DNA from: Eucalyptus grandis
Lineage: Eukaryota; Streptophyta; Magnoliopsida; Myrtales; Myrtaceae
Length of the DNA stretch: 64,000 bases
Direction: 5' to 3'
Assembly: GCF_016545825.1 (NCBI RefSeq)
Contig: NC_052622.1
Coordinates: 43,237,263-43,301,262, forward strand
Every line of letters starts with the position of its first letter. The stretch's first letter is position 1. Below the pieces are notes generated by a model. It saw only the letters and a list, made by a program, of their open reading frames with translations, made no database searches and was not told the origin of the DNA. Shown here piece after piece: positions 34,301 to 44,639 of this stretch. The translations under genes were made by a program, and so were the position numbers.

Positions 34301-35668
34301 CATTGAACTCTATGATACTTGGGTCTGTGGCTGCAAAAAATGGAATCCCTGAATGTGAATACTTATGCTGTAAAATGCAATTGATTGAGTTTGGTTACTT
34401 TGGTTTGCTTCAAGTCTAAGTGATTGCTAGTGATTAAATAGGTTGATTTTCTGAGAATTGATTGGATTTAGGCAATCATTTTTACTAGCACTTTTTTTTT
34501 TGTATGTTCAAGATTTCACATTCGCACTTGAATTGAGTAATCTTCTAATGTTCTCTTCTGTTTGTTTGTTTTCTTCTTTTATTGGCTAGATTTCTCTGGA
34601 TGGTTAGAATTGGTGGTGGAGTTTTTCCTGTAATCAAGGAGCCTGATTACCTTGTTAATGGAGAATATCGTGTTGATAAAGGTGCAGCTCCCAAGATGTT
34701 GAATTGTCTCATGTAAGTTTCCTGGAATCTCTACCCTGTGTTCATACCTGTCTCATGTTGAAATAGCCTAATTAAATTCTTTTTCACTATTTTAAGTGAT
34801 CAAGTGCGCCTCAAATGTTTCCACTATGATGGTACTGGATGATTCTTGTTATTGGTTGTATGAAAAGAAGACAGTTGAGTTTTTTATTCTGTTAGTGATG
34901 AGATAGATGAGAACTCAAGAGTGATCTAATGAGATCACTTGTTAAATTAGTTTCTTTATGGACTGATGTTTAATTTGGTTGAGTTGTAATTCCATCACTA
35001 GTGAGATGTGAAAGTGACATGGATGCTTAACCTGTCTTATAGTTGAGTTCTCTTGGTAATTGTTCATCATGATCCACTACCTTTTGTTAATATCATAATC
35101 CCCGTCTTTGCTTTAGGTACAAATTGTCCTACTACCGATTCGGAGAGCTGACAACAGAATATGGCAGACCTCCTGGGTAAGTTGAAGATCATCCTTTTCA
35201 TCTCATAAGCTGCCGTAGTTTTTTTCCCCCTCTACAAGCACATGAAATGTTAACATTGAAAGCATATATGCTGCAAACACGGTTAATAATCATAGGCAGA
35301 ACATCAAGCATAGTTTTTTTGTTAGAATTAGGTGTTGAGGCACATTTCAAAAATAGAAAAGGTGAGAAAAATGGCAGAGACGGATGTATATGTAACCTTT
35401 TTGTGTTTTTGATTGGTCTTTGAATTCACCACCCCCTCGAGGGGCCTTTGTTGCTCTTTTATATGGTTGGGCATAAGCTTTGTTATGCTTCATCTCTTGC
35501 CTATGAGACTAACCATTATTTTCTCTTTGTAATGTCAGGTATGATCGTGCAAGGGGGGTTGAAATTGGGAATAAGGATATAAAACTTGAATACCTGGAAG
35601 AGGCATTTACAACGTCTAACTGGATAGTTAGAATTTACAAGGTCAAACCACCAAATAACAGGTGGTGA
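31327..35668 (+). CDS. STT3B: Dolichyl-diphosphooligosaccharide-protein glycosyltransferase catalytic subunit STT3B (one-base frameshift in exon 1)
   Basis: Catalytic subunit of the ER oligosaccharyltransferase, which transfers the Glc3Man9GlcNAc2 glycan to Asn in N-X-S/T. Exons: 31327-32252, 32716-33252, 33647-34101, 34590-34712, 35117-35176, 35539-35668, all GT-AG with matching phases. Hallmarks: the EFDPYFNYR acidic motif (residues about 75-85), [11 protein letters not shown] in the second luminal motif region, [10 protein letters not shown] in exon 2, the invariant WWDYG acceptor-recognition motif in exon 3, and NNTWNNTH just after it. About 11-13 membrane segments. The STT3B type is indicated by the extended N-terminus and the [16 protein letters not shown] region. 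The frame breaks at 31843-31845: after KEIWDTG one G is missing, and the conserved continuation [19 protein letters not shown] follows in the next frame. With that base the protein would be about 743 residues, normal for STT3B. Every other exon is clean, so a sequence error is more likely than a dead gene. Confidence 0.93.
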
Positions 35669-36562
35669 GATACTCCCTCTAGTCTTACCTTCCGCTCCAG
35701 ACTCTCGACTTCTTTTCTTTAGAGGACAGAAGAGCAATAGTAGGACTAGACTCTGAGATTTGAATCTTGGAATATAGTGACAGAAATGGAGGTGAAGCAT
35801 ATGAGAGAATGTAGCGTTGGTACTATTTAATCCTCTTTCTCCCCCTGGGTAACTGCTCTTGCTTCTGAAAATGCCTTCATGAAGATTTTGTAATGCAGCA
35901 GATTTCATTTTCTGAGGCTTTGTTGAGTGTGGTGCATAAGATGTTGAGATTTGGCAGTGCAATTCTACCGACTTGCTGCATCGCATGGTCGTACCATATT
36001 CCTAATGATTCTCTGCCATTATATTGGATCATTTGGTGCAGCTGGTCGTCATGAAATATCAAGTGTCCTTGTCAAGCGCAGGCTTCATTTGTAGAGTAAC
36101 ATCTTGTTTACATGTTCCATATAGATTATCGACTCCTTGTATGTTAGATTGCTGTGATTGCCTTATGGAAAAGTTGCGCTTCCAAGTAATAATCTTAGCT
36201 GTGACTAATCTGTGTAAGAAAATGCGGAGATAGCTGCAGGGTGAGCAAAAGTTTGTCACTCGATCGCTCTAGGCGGCAGAATTCTTCCTGGTTGTGGGTT
36301 TATTGGTTCTCCAATGATTGGCATGCTCAAGCAATTGCGATTTGGAAATCCTATGAACTTAGTAATAATCTTGGATCATTTCAATGTAGTCTTTTAAAGT
36401 CTTCTATGGGATATATAGGCAGATCTATGCCCAGGCATTTCCTCTACTCGACTATTTTGTTGGACATGATATGACCAAAAAGTCGCCAGAAACGTTAATT
36501 TATTATTCAGTTTATGGAGATGTTAATTGAATGTTTGTACAGAGATCTGTCCTTTGAAGTTG

Positions 36563-37358
36563 AGGTGAGCAATAAGAGTATTCAACCATACTGGATATAC
36601 TTGGAAATCGGACAGTCCACTCGGAAAACAGGGTCAAAGAACTGGTTCCGGTTTCAACCGGTCCAGGAAACAGTTCCCAAAATTTGAAACAGTTTCAACT
36701 TATCAGGGAACTGGTTTCAAGTTAATACCCATATGAACCAAATCATTTGAACTGGTTTGGAAACCAGCTTTGTAAGCCCAACCCCAAATTTCCAAAACCC
36801 AAAATGAGTGCGGTTACTAAAGGTATGAGGTGCACATTTTTTGAAGTACCTATATTATAGTAGTCCAACTTTGTGGAGTATAAAGATCTCAAAATCAGAT
36901 TAATTGAGTTCGCACTTAATGATTAGTATGTTTTAGTTTTTTCTTTGTTTATTACCTTTTTCCTGAGGTTACTTGCTTATGTGTATTGCCAAAATGAAGA
37001 AGTTAGACATCATTAAAAGCCATCATTTGGAGATTATAACTCTTGCTATTTTATCATTGTAGCCTTATGGATTTCTAGTTTTCGTTTAATCAAAAAGTTC
37101 ATGTACTTATTGATTACAAGTGCAAATTAAGAGAATTACATGGTTTTTTCATATATTAATGTAAAATTTGAAACCATATTGCAAAATAAGTTCAAGTGAA
37201 AACAGAGTTAATCGGAGAACCAAACAAAAGAAAAGAGGTGGTTTGGGTATAGGGTCCAATGTAAATAGAGTCGAGTATAGGGTCCAAAAATGGAGAACCG
37301 GTTATAACATGATTAGGTATAAGATTCAAGTCTGAACCTACCACCCGATCACCTCTAG
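36563..37358. mobile_element. Probable hAT-like non-autonomous repeat
   Basis: Begins near TTGAGGTGAGCAATAAGAG and ends near GATCACCTCTA; the latter read on the minus strand is TAGAGGTGATC, so the ends are loosely inverted. The left third is rich in GGTTTCAA/TTGAAACC and GGTTCC words, like the repeats at 100-285 and 62222-62728. Target duplication not found. It lies between the convergent STT3B and LysM genes. Confidence 0.4.
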
Positions 37359-37643
37359 TGAGCTAGATTGGACTGATTGCTTTATATTTATGTATTCATG
37401 ACTCAAATATAACAACAGAATTTGGGCTAGCACTTCAGAGAAGCCGACAATTTTAGGAAGGAAGAAACATGTATCAATTGTATAAATTCTTCATGTCTTT
37501 TTTCTTAATGAGCATTTTTGCTCATTTTAATTTGCCAAAATTGGAGCTTTTCTTTCTCTAATCCTCTTTCTAGCGTCTATAGCTAGGACATAACGATATA
37601 TTAAACAGGTCAAGAATTGGTCGATGGTGTACTTTTATGCGCC

Positions 37644-39569
37644 TTAATCAAGGGCAGCTTTACTCCTCCATCCTGAAAATGATATCGACAATGCTAAGCC
37701 ATCGAGAATTGGCCCCGTGAGCGATGCTGCTGAAAACAGTGGAAGGTCTGGTTTCAAGCCCCACTTTGATGTTTGCCAAATTGATGAGGAATTGGTTGCG
37801 TCTTGAACTTGTAAGCTTGACACACTCGAAGCTTTTTGTAGTCCAGGATGTTCAGTAGTGATTATGTCGTCTACTGCTCCCGCTCGAACTGGGCTTGTCC
37901 AGTTTGACTCTGCATCGATGGCCAGTGATGTTCGGCTGGCAGACTTGGCTCTCAAAGCCAAAGCCTTCCCTCTAGTTGGTAAGAAGCTACTGTTTCCGCC
38001 AACGTTTTCCTCTTTCAACAGCTTCTCTGGTGTGGCATTTGGCGAACCAGCCTTAGTTTCTTGATAATTCCTAGTAGATTTTGTATTAGATCCCTCGCCT
38101 TCAGTATCTATGACATCGAAGATAGATGTGTAATCAACAATTGAACCGTTCTCTGCCAAGAAACCGGAGCCCATCTTTTGATGCTTTGAAGTTGAATCAG
38201 AAGCCGGCAACTCATGACCCTTCAGTCGGTTGTTGTGGATGCAGCTAGTCCCTATACCATAAATAGTCCCTTGGGATTTGAGAGTTTAACCCCGTAGTAT
38301 CTTGAAGAGCTGATAAATGGGGAAGCTTTCTGTTGGGATGACTTACATTTAAATAGCTCAGAGGACTTAGACAAATTGTAGTGCCCTGCACTTGATGATG
38401 CTTTTTCAGCACTTATGTCCCTACAAGAAAGCACAAACTTGAGATCATACCCACCAAGGCATCAATACGGTCGCTTTGCTTTGCTGTTAGGAGGAACATG
38501 CACATACAATTCATGTCCAGCCAAGTGCCCGATAAAGAGGATGCTTTCGCACATCATCAAAATTGTGTTTTTTCTTCTCCCTCATCAATTCATTTTGCTT
38601 TTCATGTTTAGAAAAATGAGAGGATTAAAAAAGTTGGATCACAATTTTGGCACTGTAATTGAAGATTGATTCTAAGGGTGCTGGGCATATAAAAATGATC
38701 TCCAGCAGACAAACCAGCTCAACAAACATGCCGAACTAAACTTTTTCAGAGTCAAGAAATTAAGGATAACAGGTATGTAATTTACCCTGAAGAAGCAGCA
38801 GTATTAGGCAAAGAGGCTGAAGGGGGGTGCCTTCCAGGTAAAGGTATCCGTAAGGTCTTCAAGGCGAAGATTTGAAAATCCGTGGCCAACCCGTTTATTC
38901 TCTTAATGTCAGCCACCTAAAAGATACAGATATCGGCATCAGGAGAAAGCAGATTTTAGATATTCATTAACAACCATGCCCTGCTTCTGGCATGAAAGAC
39001 TTGGGGGAAACTAAAAACCCTGTTGATCACATCTCTTACCAAACATTGGTTAAAGATGGATAGTGCTCATGTCTCTTCCAGACCATGAGTAAGAAGGAAG
39101 ATACAAAACTATTTGGGTGAAGACCTTTTCGCATACTCTGCATGATTTTCAGGACCAACAACACTAGATGGGCAATTCAAATGACTCTGGAAATCTTGAC
39201 AAAGAAGCCTGAATCAACTGGCCAAGTTTTTCACTTTCTTTTGCATCTGATATGAAACCAAGCCACTATAAGCAATTACCCATCATATGTTCCCATGGAT
39301 CATATTGCAGCCATCTAGACAGCAGCTTCTACATACCAACAGTCCTTGTGAATTCTTCTTGAATCGGTGATGTTATCTTTACGTCCACAAGCGAATAAAC
39401 AGTTTGAGGGGAACAGATCAACCACTTGGAGGAAGAGAGACTATACCTCGACCCCGTACTTGATGGCAATTCCAGCGAGTGTATCCATCCTGGACACTTC
39501 GTGCTCAATGTAACCGTAGCCATCCGCAGCTCCTGAAATATTCCCACAACTTCTGCTTGCAGGAGACAT
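37644..39569 (-). CDS. LysM-domain protein, single LysM (one-base frameshift in exon 3)
   Basis: Three exons on the minus strand: 39569-39447 (41 codons), 38916-38786 and 38420-37644. Exon 1 begins MSPASRSCGNISGAADGYGY and enters a LysM motif: IEHEVSRMDTLAGIAIKYGV, continued in exon 2 by VADIKRINGLATDFQIFALK and then the TLRIPLPGRHPPS that closes the domain. LysM binds GlcNAc-containing glycans in many proteins. This family has one N-terminal LysM, no signal peptide, no kinase and a long Ser-rich tail, and its role in plants is not well defined, so I infer none. In exon 3 the frame fails near 38267-38275: the upstream frame reaches TAG at 38252-38254, while the continuation (GIGTSCIHNNRLKGHELPAS) is in the next frame. 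One added base there would give about 343 residues. Splice sites are GT-AG and exon phases are consistent. The ATG at 39569 is the only one positioned before the domain. Confidence 0.82.
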
Positions 39570-39609
39570 CTCCAGATACGAGATTTCACAGGAAAGATTG
39601 TCAACGATT

Positions 39610-42130
39610 GTCACAGAGAGAGAGAGAGGAGGAGGAGGAGGAGGAGGATGAAGAACAGCTAGAAAATCAATTGATCAGAGGATGGTATTCATGTCATTCC
39701 TAGGTTGTAACTGTACTCGAATCTCAAAGTAGCAGTCTATATTAATTCAATGGAGCACAACATGAAGAAAGCTTATGGACCACAATATGAAGAAAGCTTA
39801 TAGACCAAATGTTCGGTTTTCCAGTCATACTTATATGTATCACGAGAAAAGTAAGGTTGTATTCAATGAAAATTTCTTTTTTTTTATTTGATTACTTAAC
39901 ATATTTCGTAAAAACACCCTTTAACAAGGTTCGAAATAAATTATTAGGATCTCTTTCTAATAAAAAAAGAAAAAGGATCGAAAAACAAGGAAACGCAGTT
40001 GAACAAATATGGGTTGCTTCACGTTGAGTTCGAGTCTTCTCATGGAAGATCTCGAGGAGTAACATGATTAGCTGGTACGCGTACATTGTTTCTTATTTTT
40101 CTCAGAATTTTGACCACCATCTTTCTGATCTTAAAATATCAAATCACATGGCATGCCTTATGGACGGTTGCTGGTCACATATTTTTTCCCAAATTTAAAA
40201 AAAAAAATATTGATTTTTTGAAATTCCACATGCTTGAAATGCGGACTTCCGCTGTAAAAGATGAAGTATAGGTCAACTCAGGACCACAAATAATTGAATT
40301 TAGTTTGGCGATTTTCTTTTTTAATTTATTGCAACTTATTTGATCAAATATCTTCTCATGTAATCTAGGACAAGCCAGATTATTGTTGAGTGAACCATAA
40401 GCTCTGGAAAAGATTCACATCCTAAGCATCGTCAGCCCTATCAAGACTTTTCTTCTTCTTTTTGGGTGAAAATGAATTCAAGACATCTTACACACTAAAT
40501 CCAGAAAATAGTAGAAAATCAGGTATCTTGAAAAAGGGTCATGTTCGTTGGATTGCATCACGCACTAAAACATTAGCTCGCGTCTTTCCACCTCTATGAG
40601 ATTGGTGAGTAGTTTCATGAGTCGAGATTTTCCTACCTTAAGCGCAATCACTAATTAATTTTCACAACGTGATCAATGCGAATTCGCTTACTCAGTCGAT
40701 TTAGGTCCTGAAACTTGTGCAAGTAGCACTTTGTAAATAAGAAAAGAGGGTATCGGAGTGATTTGACTTGTGCACACACTGACAAAGATGGGACCATTAA
40801 GGTCAGCAATCAGCAGCCTCTCTGGAACGCGCTTGGCACCCACCGACACATACAGCCGACAACAATGGAATACCAAAGCGTCCATTGCTATTCACTGCAG
40901 AAACTGAAGGGCGGTTTGTGCTTTTAGCTTAAAAAAGACTGGTTTTCTTCTATTTTGTGATGCTGTAATTTGGTAGAACTGTGGTCATTCTGAGAAAATC
41001 CAATACATCTGACCTTATGAGTGAAACGAAGTCCTGTTCTTCTAAAAAAAAAAAGTTGTGGATCGTGAAGTATTTGTCAAGCGAAAACGAGCAGCTATAG
41101 AGTTATCAAACGTGGACATTAATGCAAGCGGAGTAGTTCCAGTTAAGCCAGAAGAACCAGGAAATATACGACAATGTGACAAATACTTCACCATTATAAA
41201 GCCTTGGTTAGAGCTGCTCTTACGAATTTCATTTGACATCCTAGACACATGATCTAAAGTTCTTGCACACACGTGCATGAGGGAGGGAATCACATTCCAT
41301 CGGATGATCTGGACTGCCTCCTATGTCAAGTTCAGCCAACTTGTGCCCATTTCACTCGGTAAATGTTTCTCCTAAGTGCACCCAATTGCTCATATCAGCG
41401 TCTTTCAGCAAATGAATTAAACTTCAATCCAGTGAAATAATGCCGGCAAACTGCTCGTCTTCGCAAAAGCACTAGCATCATCCTAGTATCCTAGTAAGCT
41501 TCTCCTTCAAACACCTGCTGGTGATTCTTTCCATTTCTTTCTGGCACTATTTTGGTATCTTCTGAGAGGCGGCTTGAAGATGATATTGACAAAATCCGAT
41601 GCCATCTGCAGATATACAAACCAGATTTTGCACAGTGAAACATACTTGCAAAGAGAAGCTTGTCATGGAGTATAATTCTCTAATTCCCAAACATGGTGCC
41701 AAGCACGTTGAAGACCCATGTGCTTATAATGACCACAAAGATCAGACCAATCAACATGGTGGAAGTAAGACAGTGAAAAATCAACCATCTAGGACCTGGA
41801 GCAACAGGCATACTATGACTAGTATATTTAACTAGCGCACTAAGTGATGTGCCAGACTAAAAATGGGACTTTAAACAAGTCATATTTAACATCTAGTAAC
41901 AGTTTATGTCGCTTAGTATAGTGATCTATGGATTGGTCTTAGTATAATTAGAATTTCTCTATGGAGTAATCTTGCTTAATTAATTTTAATTACCATTCCT
42001 TCTCAATGCCCTCTTCACGTTGCTTCCCTGCTAAAGACTGCAATGCTCCATGAATGTTGTTTACATCAACAGGGCTTTAAGCCTGGTCAAATACCAAGTC
42101 GGAGTTACCGCCATTGGCCTCATCATTATC
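39610..42130. other. Intergenic between LysM and PPR genes; no gene recognised
   Basis: Upstream of the LysM start lie GA/GAG runs (39615-39650), which on the minus strand form a CT-rich leader typical of plant 5' UTRs. The remainder contains only short frames without family resemblance. Confidence 0.45.
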
Positions 42131-42135
42131 GTCAT

Positions 42136-43937
42136 CTAGCCATCAGCTAAAGCTAGCGGCCCACTTTTCTCCTGACCGATCCAACTGGACCCAGGCAATT
42201 TCCTTACATCAGAAGTCCCCATTAGCTCTCTCATCATCCCAACCCCATCCCAGTTCCTCAAACCAGCGAACATATTTGATAGCAGCACATAAGTCGAAGG
42301 GTCTTTTCGGTCCAATTTCAATGCATGATCAGAAGCGTGCTTTGCAGTTTCCATATCCCCATGAATGAGGGCAGCACCAAGCAGCGTCTGCCAGATAAGC
42401 ACCCCTGGTTGAAATGGCATGCTCAAAATCAATCCCTCAGCTTGTTTAATTTGTCCATTTCGTCCAAGTAGATTAACCATACATGCATAGTGATCTTCTC
42501 CGCGGGAAATGCCATGACGCTGACTCATAGAGGAAAAATATTTCCACCCTTCATCAACAAACCCTCCCTGGGAGCAAGCATAGAGCACACAAACAAAGGT
42601 GATTTGATTTGGCTGCGCTCCTTCTTCAATCATCTCATCAAAGAACTTGAGAGCCTCTCTAGCTTGACCATTTTGTGCGCATCCAATGATCATCGTTGTC
42701 CATGACACAACTGAATGCTCCTTCATGGATTGGAAAACACCTCGTGCAGCATCCACACATCCACATTTCATGTACATATCAATCAGTGCATTTAATGCAC
42801 AGATGTCATCATTGCTCCCCAGTTTAATCCTTAAACCATGAATTTTCACCCCTTCTTCCAAAGAAGCAATGTTGGCACAGGCATTTAGTGCCGTCGAAAG
42901 AGTAAATTCATTTGCCATAACCCCCGCTTTTCGCATTTCTGCAAAGACCTCAAGCGCTTTGCCCGGCTCACCACACAATAGACAACCAGCAGCCATCTGG
43001 GTCCACGACAAAACATCCTTTGAGCACATTTCTTCAAAAGCTCTAAATCCTTCATCTAATCTAAGATTTTTCAAGTACATACCTACCAAAGAATTCCCCA
43101 CACAAATTTCACTTCCATGGCCACACTTAACAAGCTGCGCATGAACCTGCAATCCCATATCAATATCTGAAAGAGCAGCCAATGCTGTGAGAACACTCGA
43201 AAAGGTATAGTGATCAGGTTTCACCTCTCCTTCACGGATCATACGACCCCAAAACCAAGGAACTTCAGCATAAGAAAACTCCAAGTATCCTGCCATGATA
43301 GCATTCCAAGACACAATATCCCTAATCGGGCACTTCTCGAAAACTTCCATGGCCTCCGACAATCGACCGTTCCTTATCAAGGCCGTCGAAAACGCATTGA
43401 TCAAATACACATTGCCCTCGAATCCCAACTTCACAACATGCGCATAAACTTGGCGAGCCAAACCCGATTCCCCGAGCAAGAACAAGCATGGAGCGCGCTC
43501 ACGAGCGTGAACTCGTTAGGCCTCGCGGTCCCCTCACGGTTCATGCCGCGGAACAAGGCGACGGCGCCCTCGGGGCGGCCCCGCTGCACGAAGCCCGCGA
43601 TGAGGGCCGACCAGGACACCACGTTCCGCTCGGGCATTTCGTCGAACAGCTGGAGGCCGCTCTCGAGGCTGCCGCACTTGAGGTAGGCGTTGAGCACGTG
43701 ATTCCTGAGGAAGAGGGAAAAGGGTGCCGACCCTTTGAGGAGGCGCGCGTGAATTGCACTCCCATTGCGCAGATCGGAGGCTCGAGCGCACTTTCGGAGC
43801 TCGCAAGAGAGAAGCTGTTCTTCCTCCTCCGCCGCCGCCGCCGCTGGTCTATGAAAACCGGTTGGTGGGAAAACCGCAGCAACGATCGGATGGTTCGAAA
43901 GGGATGTCCGAGCGCGACGCAAGGATGGGCCGAGCAT
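42136..43937 (-). CDS. Pentatricopeptide-repeat protein, PLS class with E-type tail (one-base frameshift)
   Basis: Single-exon PPR gene, as usual for the family. PPR proteins bind organellar RNA one base per repeat and act in editing, splicing or stability. The tandem ~35-residue motifs are plain, for example 'NVVSWSALIAGFVQRGRPEG', 'DIVSWNAIMAGYLEF', 'DVLSWTQMAAGCLLCGEPGK', 'SVVSWTTMIIGCAQNGQARE' and 'HYACMVNLLGRNGQIKQAEG', with alternating P, L and S types. The C-terminus (VLIWQTLLGAALIHGDMETA to LPGSSWIG) is an E-type extension; there is no DYW domain. ATG at 43937; the N-terminus is Arg/Ser-rich, fitting an organelle transit peptide. The frame breaks at 43470-43473: a G run on the coding strand appears one G short, switching from SALHACSCSG to ESGLARQVYAHVVKLGFEG. 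With that base the protein is about 600 residues. All repeats on both sides are otherwise uninterrupted. Confidence 0.9.
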
Positions 43938-44067
43938 GAGTGCGGGATCGTTTCACGTCGGCTAGAAGCTCCTTCATATACAAATTCTACGAATTTACGC
44001 TTCGACGGCGGCTTGTCCGGACGAATACGAAATACATTATATTAAGTTTCAATAACTTAGCACGAAA

Positions 44068-44072
44068 GCGGG

Positions 44073-44115
<43 letters not shown>

Positions 44116-44140
44116 GCGTGTTCGATCCACGCTCACCGCA
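44068..44140 (+). tRNA. tRNA-Phe: tRNA-Phe (GAA)
   Basis: A 73-base cloverleaf with no intron. The acceptor stem GCGGGGA pairs with TCACCGC-type 3' sequence and discriminator A. D-arm/box A TAGCTCAGTTGG, anticodon loop CTGAAGA with GAA at 44101-44103, and T-arm GTGTTCGATCCAC with box B. It is the standard plant nuclear tRNA-Phe. No CCA is encoded, as expected. It lies in the ~385-bp gap between the divergent PPR (minus) and BolA (plus) genes. Confidence 0.97.
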
Positions 44141-44148
44141 TCTTCGTC

Positions 44149-44156
44149 TTTTTTTT
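44149..44156 (+). terminator. RNA polymerase III terminator of tRNA-Phe
   Basis: A run of eight T residues begins nine bases after the tRNA 3' end, the expected Pol III stop signal. Confidence 0.85.
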
Positions 44157-44321
44157 CCCCCTTCTTTTCTTGATCGATTATTTTTTCCTCTTTTTTTCTT
44201 GATCGATTCATCACCATGCAAACCTAAAATCAATCGTTTGACTCAACGATCTTGGCTTCTTCTTTTTCGTTCCCCGTTCGATCACGTTCGCGCGCGGTGT
44301 TGGCTCCGCTTTCGGGTTCGC

Positions 44322-44633
44322 ATGGCATCCAGAGCATCGGGCGCGGTGCTGTCGAGGGCCGGCAGGATCCGGTCCAAGCTCCAATCCTCGCTCGAGGCGA
44401 GCGCCTTGGAGATCGAGGACGTCTCGCACCAGCACGCCGGGCACGCCGCCGTCCGGGAGAGCGGCGCCGCGGAGACCCACTTCAACGTCAAGATCGTGTC
44501 CCCCAAGTTCGAGGGGAAGAGCCTCGTGAGCCGCCACCGCTTGGTCTACGACGCCCTCGCCGACGAGCTCCGGTCCGGGCTCCACGCGCTCTCCATCGTG
44601 GCCAAGACCCCACAGGAAGTTGCCCCCAAGTAA
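44322..44633 (+). CDS. BOLA1: BolA-family protein (BOLA1-like), 103 residues
   Basis: BolA proteins partner monothiol CGFS glutaredoxins, sharing or regulating [2Fe-2S] clusters, and are linked to iron-sulfur trafficking and redox control. The frame shows the full fold: helix IRSKLQSSLEASALEIEDVS, the HQHAGHAAV loop with candidate cluster-ligand His residues, the ETHFNVKIVSPKFEGKSLVS beta-hairpin, the invariant RHRLVYDAL helix start, and GLHALSIVAKTP at the end. The HxHAGH form and SGLHALSI ending fit the BOLA1 type rather than the cytosolic BOLA2 type. The ATG at 44322 is the only in-frame one. It leaves just a short basic leader (MASRASGAVLSRAGR), so plastid or mitochondrial targeting is uncertain and an upstream exon could be missing. 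Single exon here; the tRNA-Phe gene sits 181 bp upstream. Confidence 0.88.
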   Translation: MASRASGAVLSRAGRIRSKLQSSLEASALEIEDVSHQHAGHAAVRESGAAETHFNVKIVSPKFEGKSLVSRHRLVYDALADELRSGLHALSIVAKTPQEVAPK

Positions 44634-44639
44634 AATTAT

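Noticed and set aside
43488..44045. Plus-strand frame of 185 codons
   Set aside because: It is the antisense shadow of the PPR gene's N-terminal region.
44118..44321. N-terminal extension of the BolA frame upstream of the ATG
   Set aside because: The frame is open but contains no ATG, begins inside the tRNA-Phe gene and is hydrophobic/pyrimidine-driven; the ATG at 44322 is preferred.
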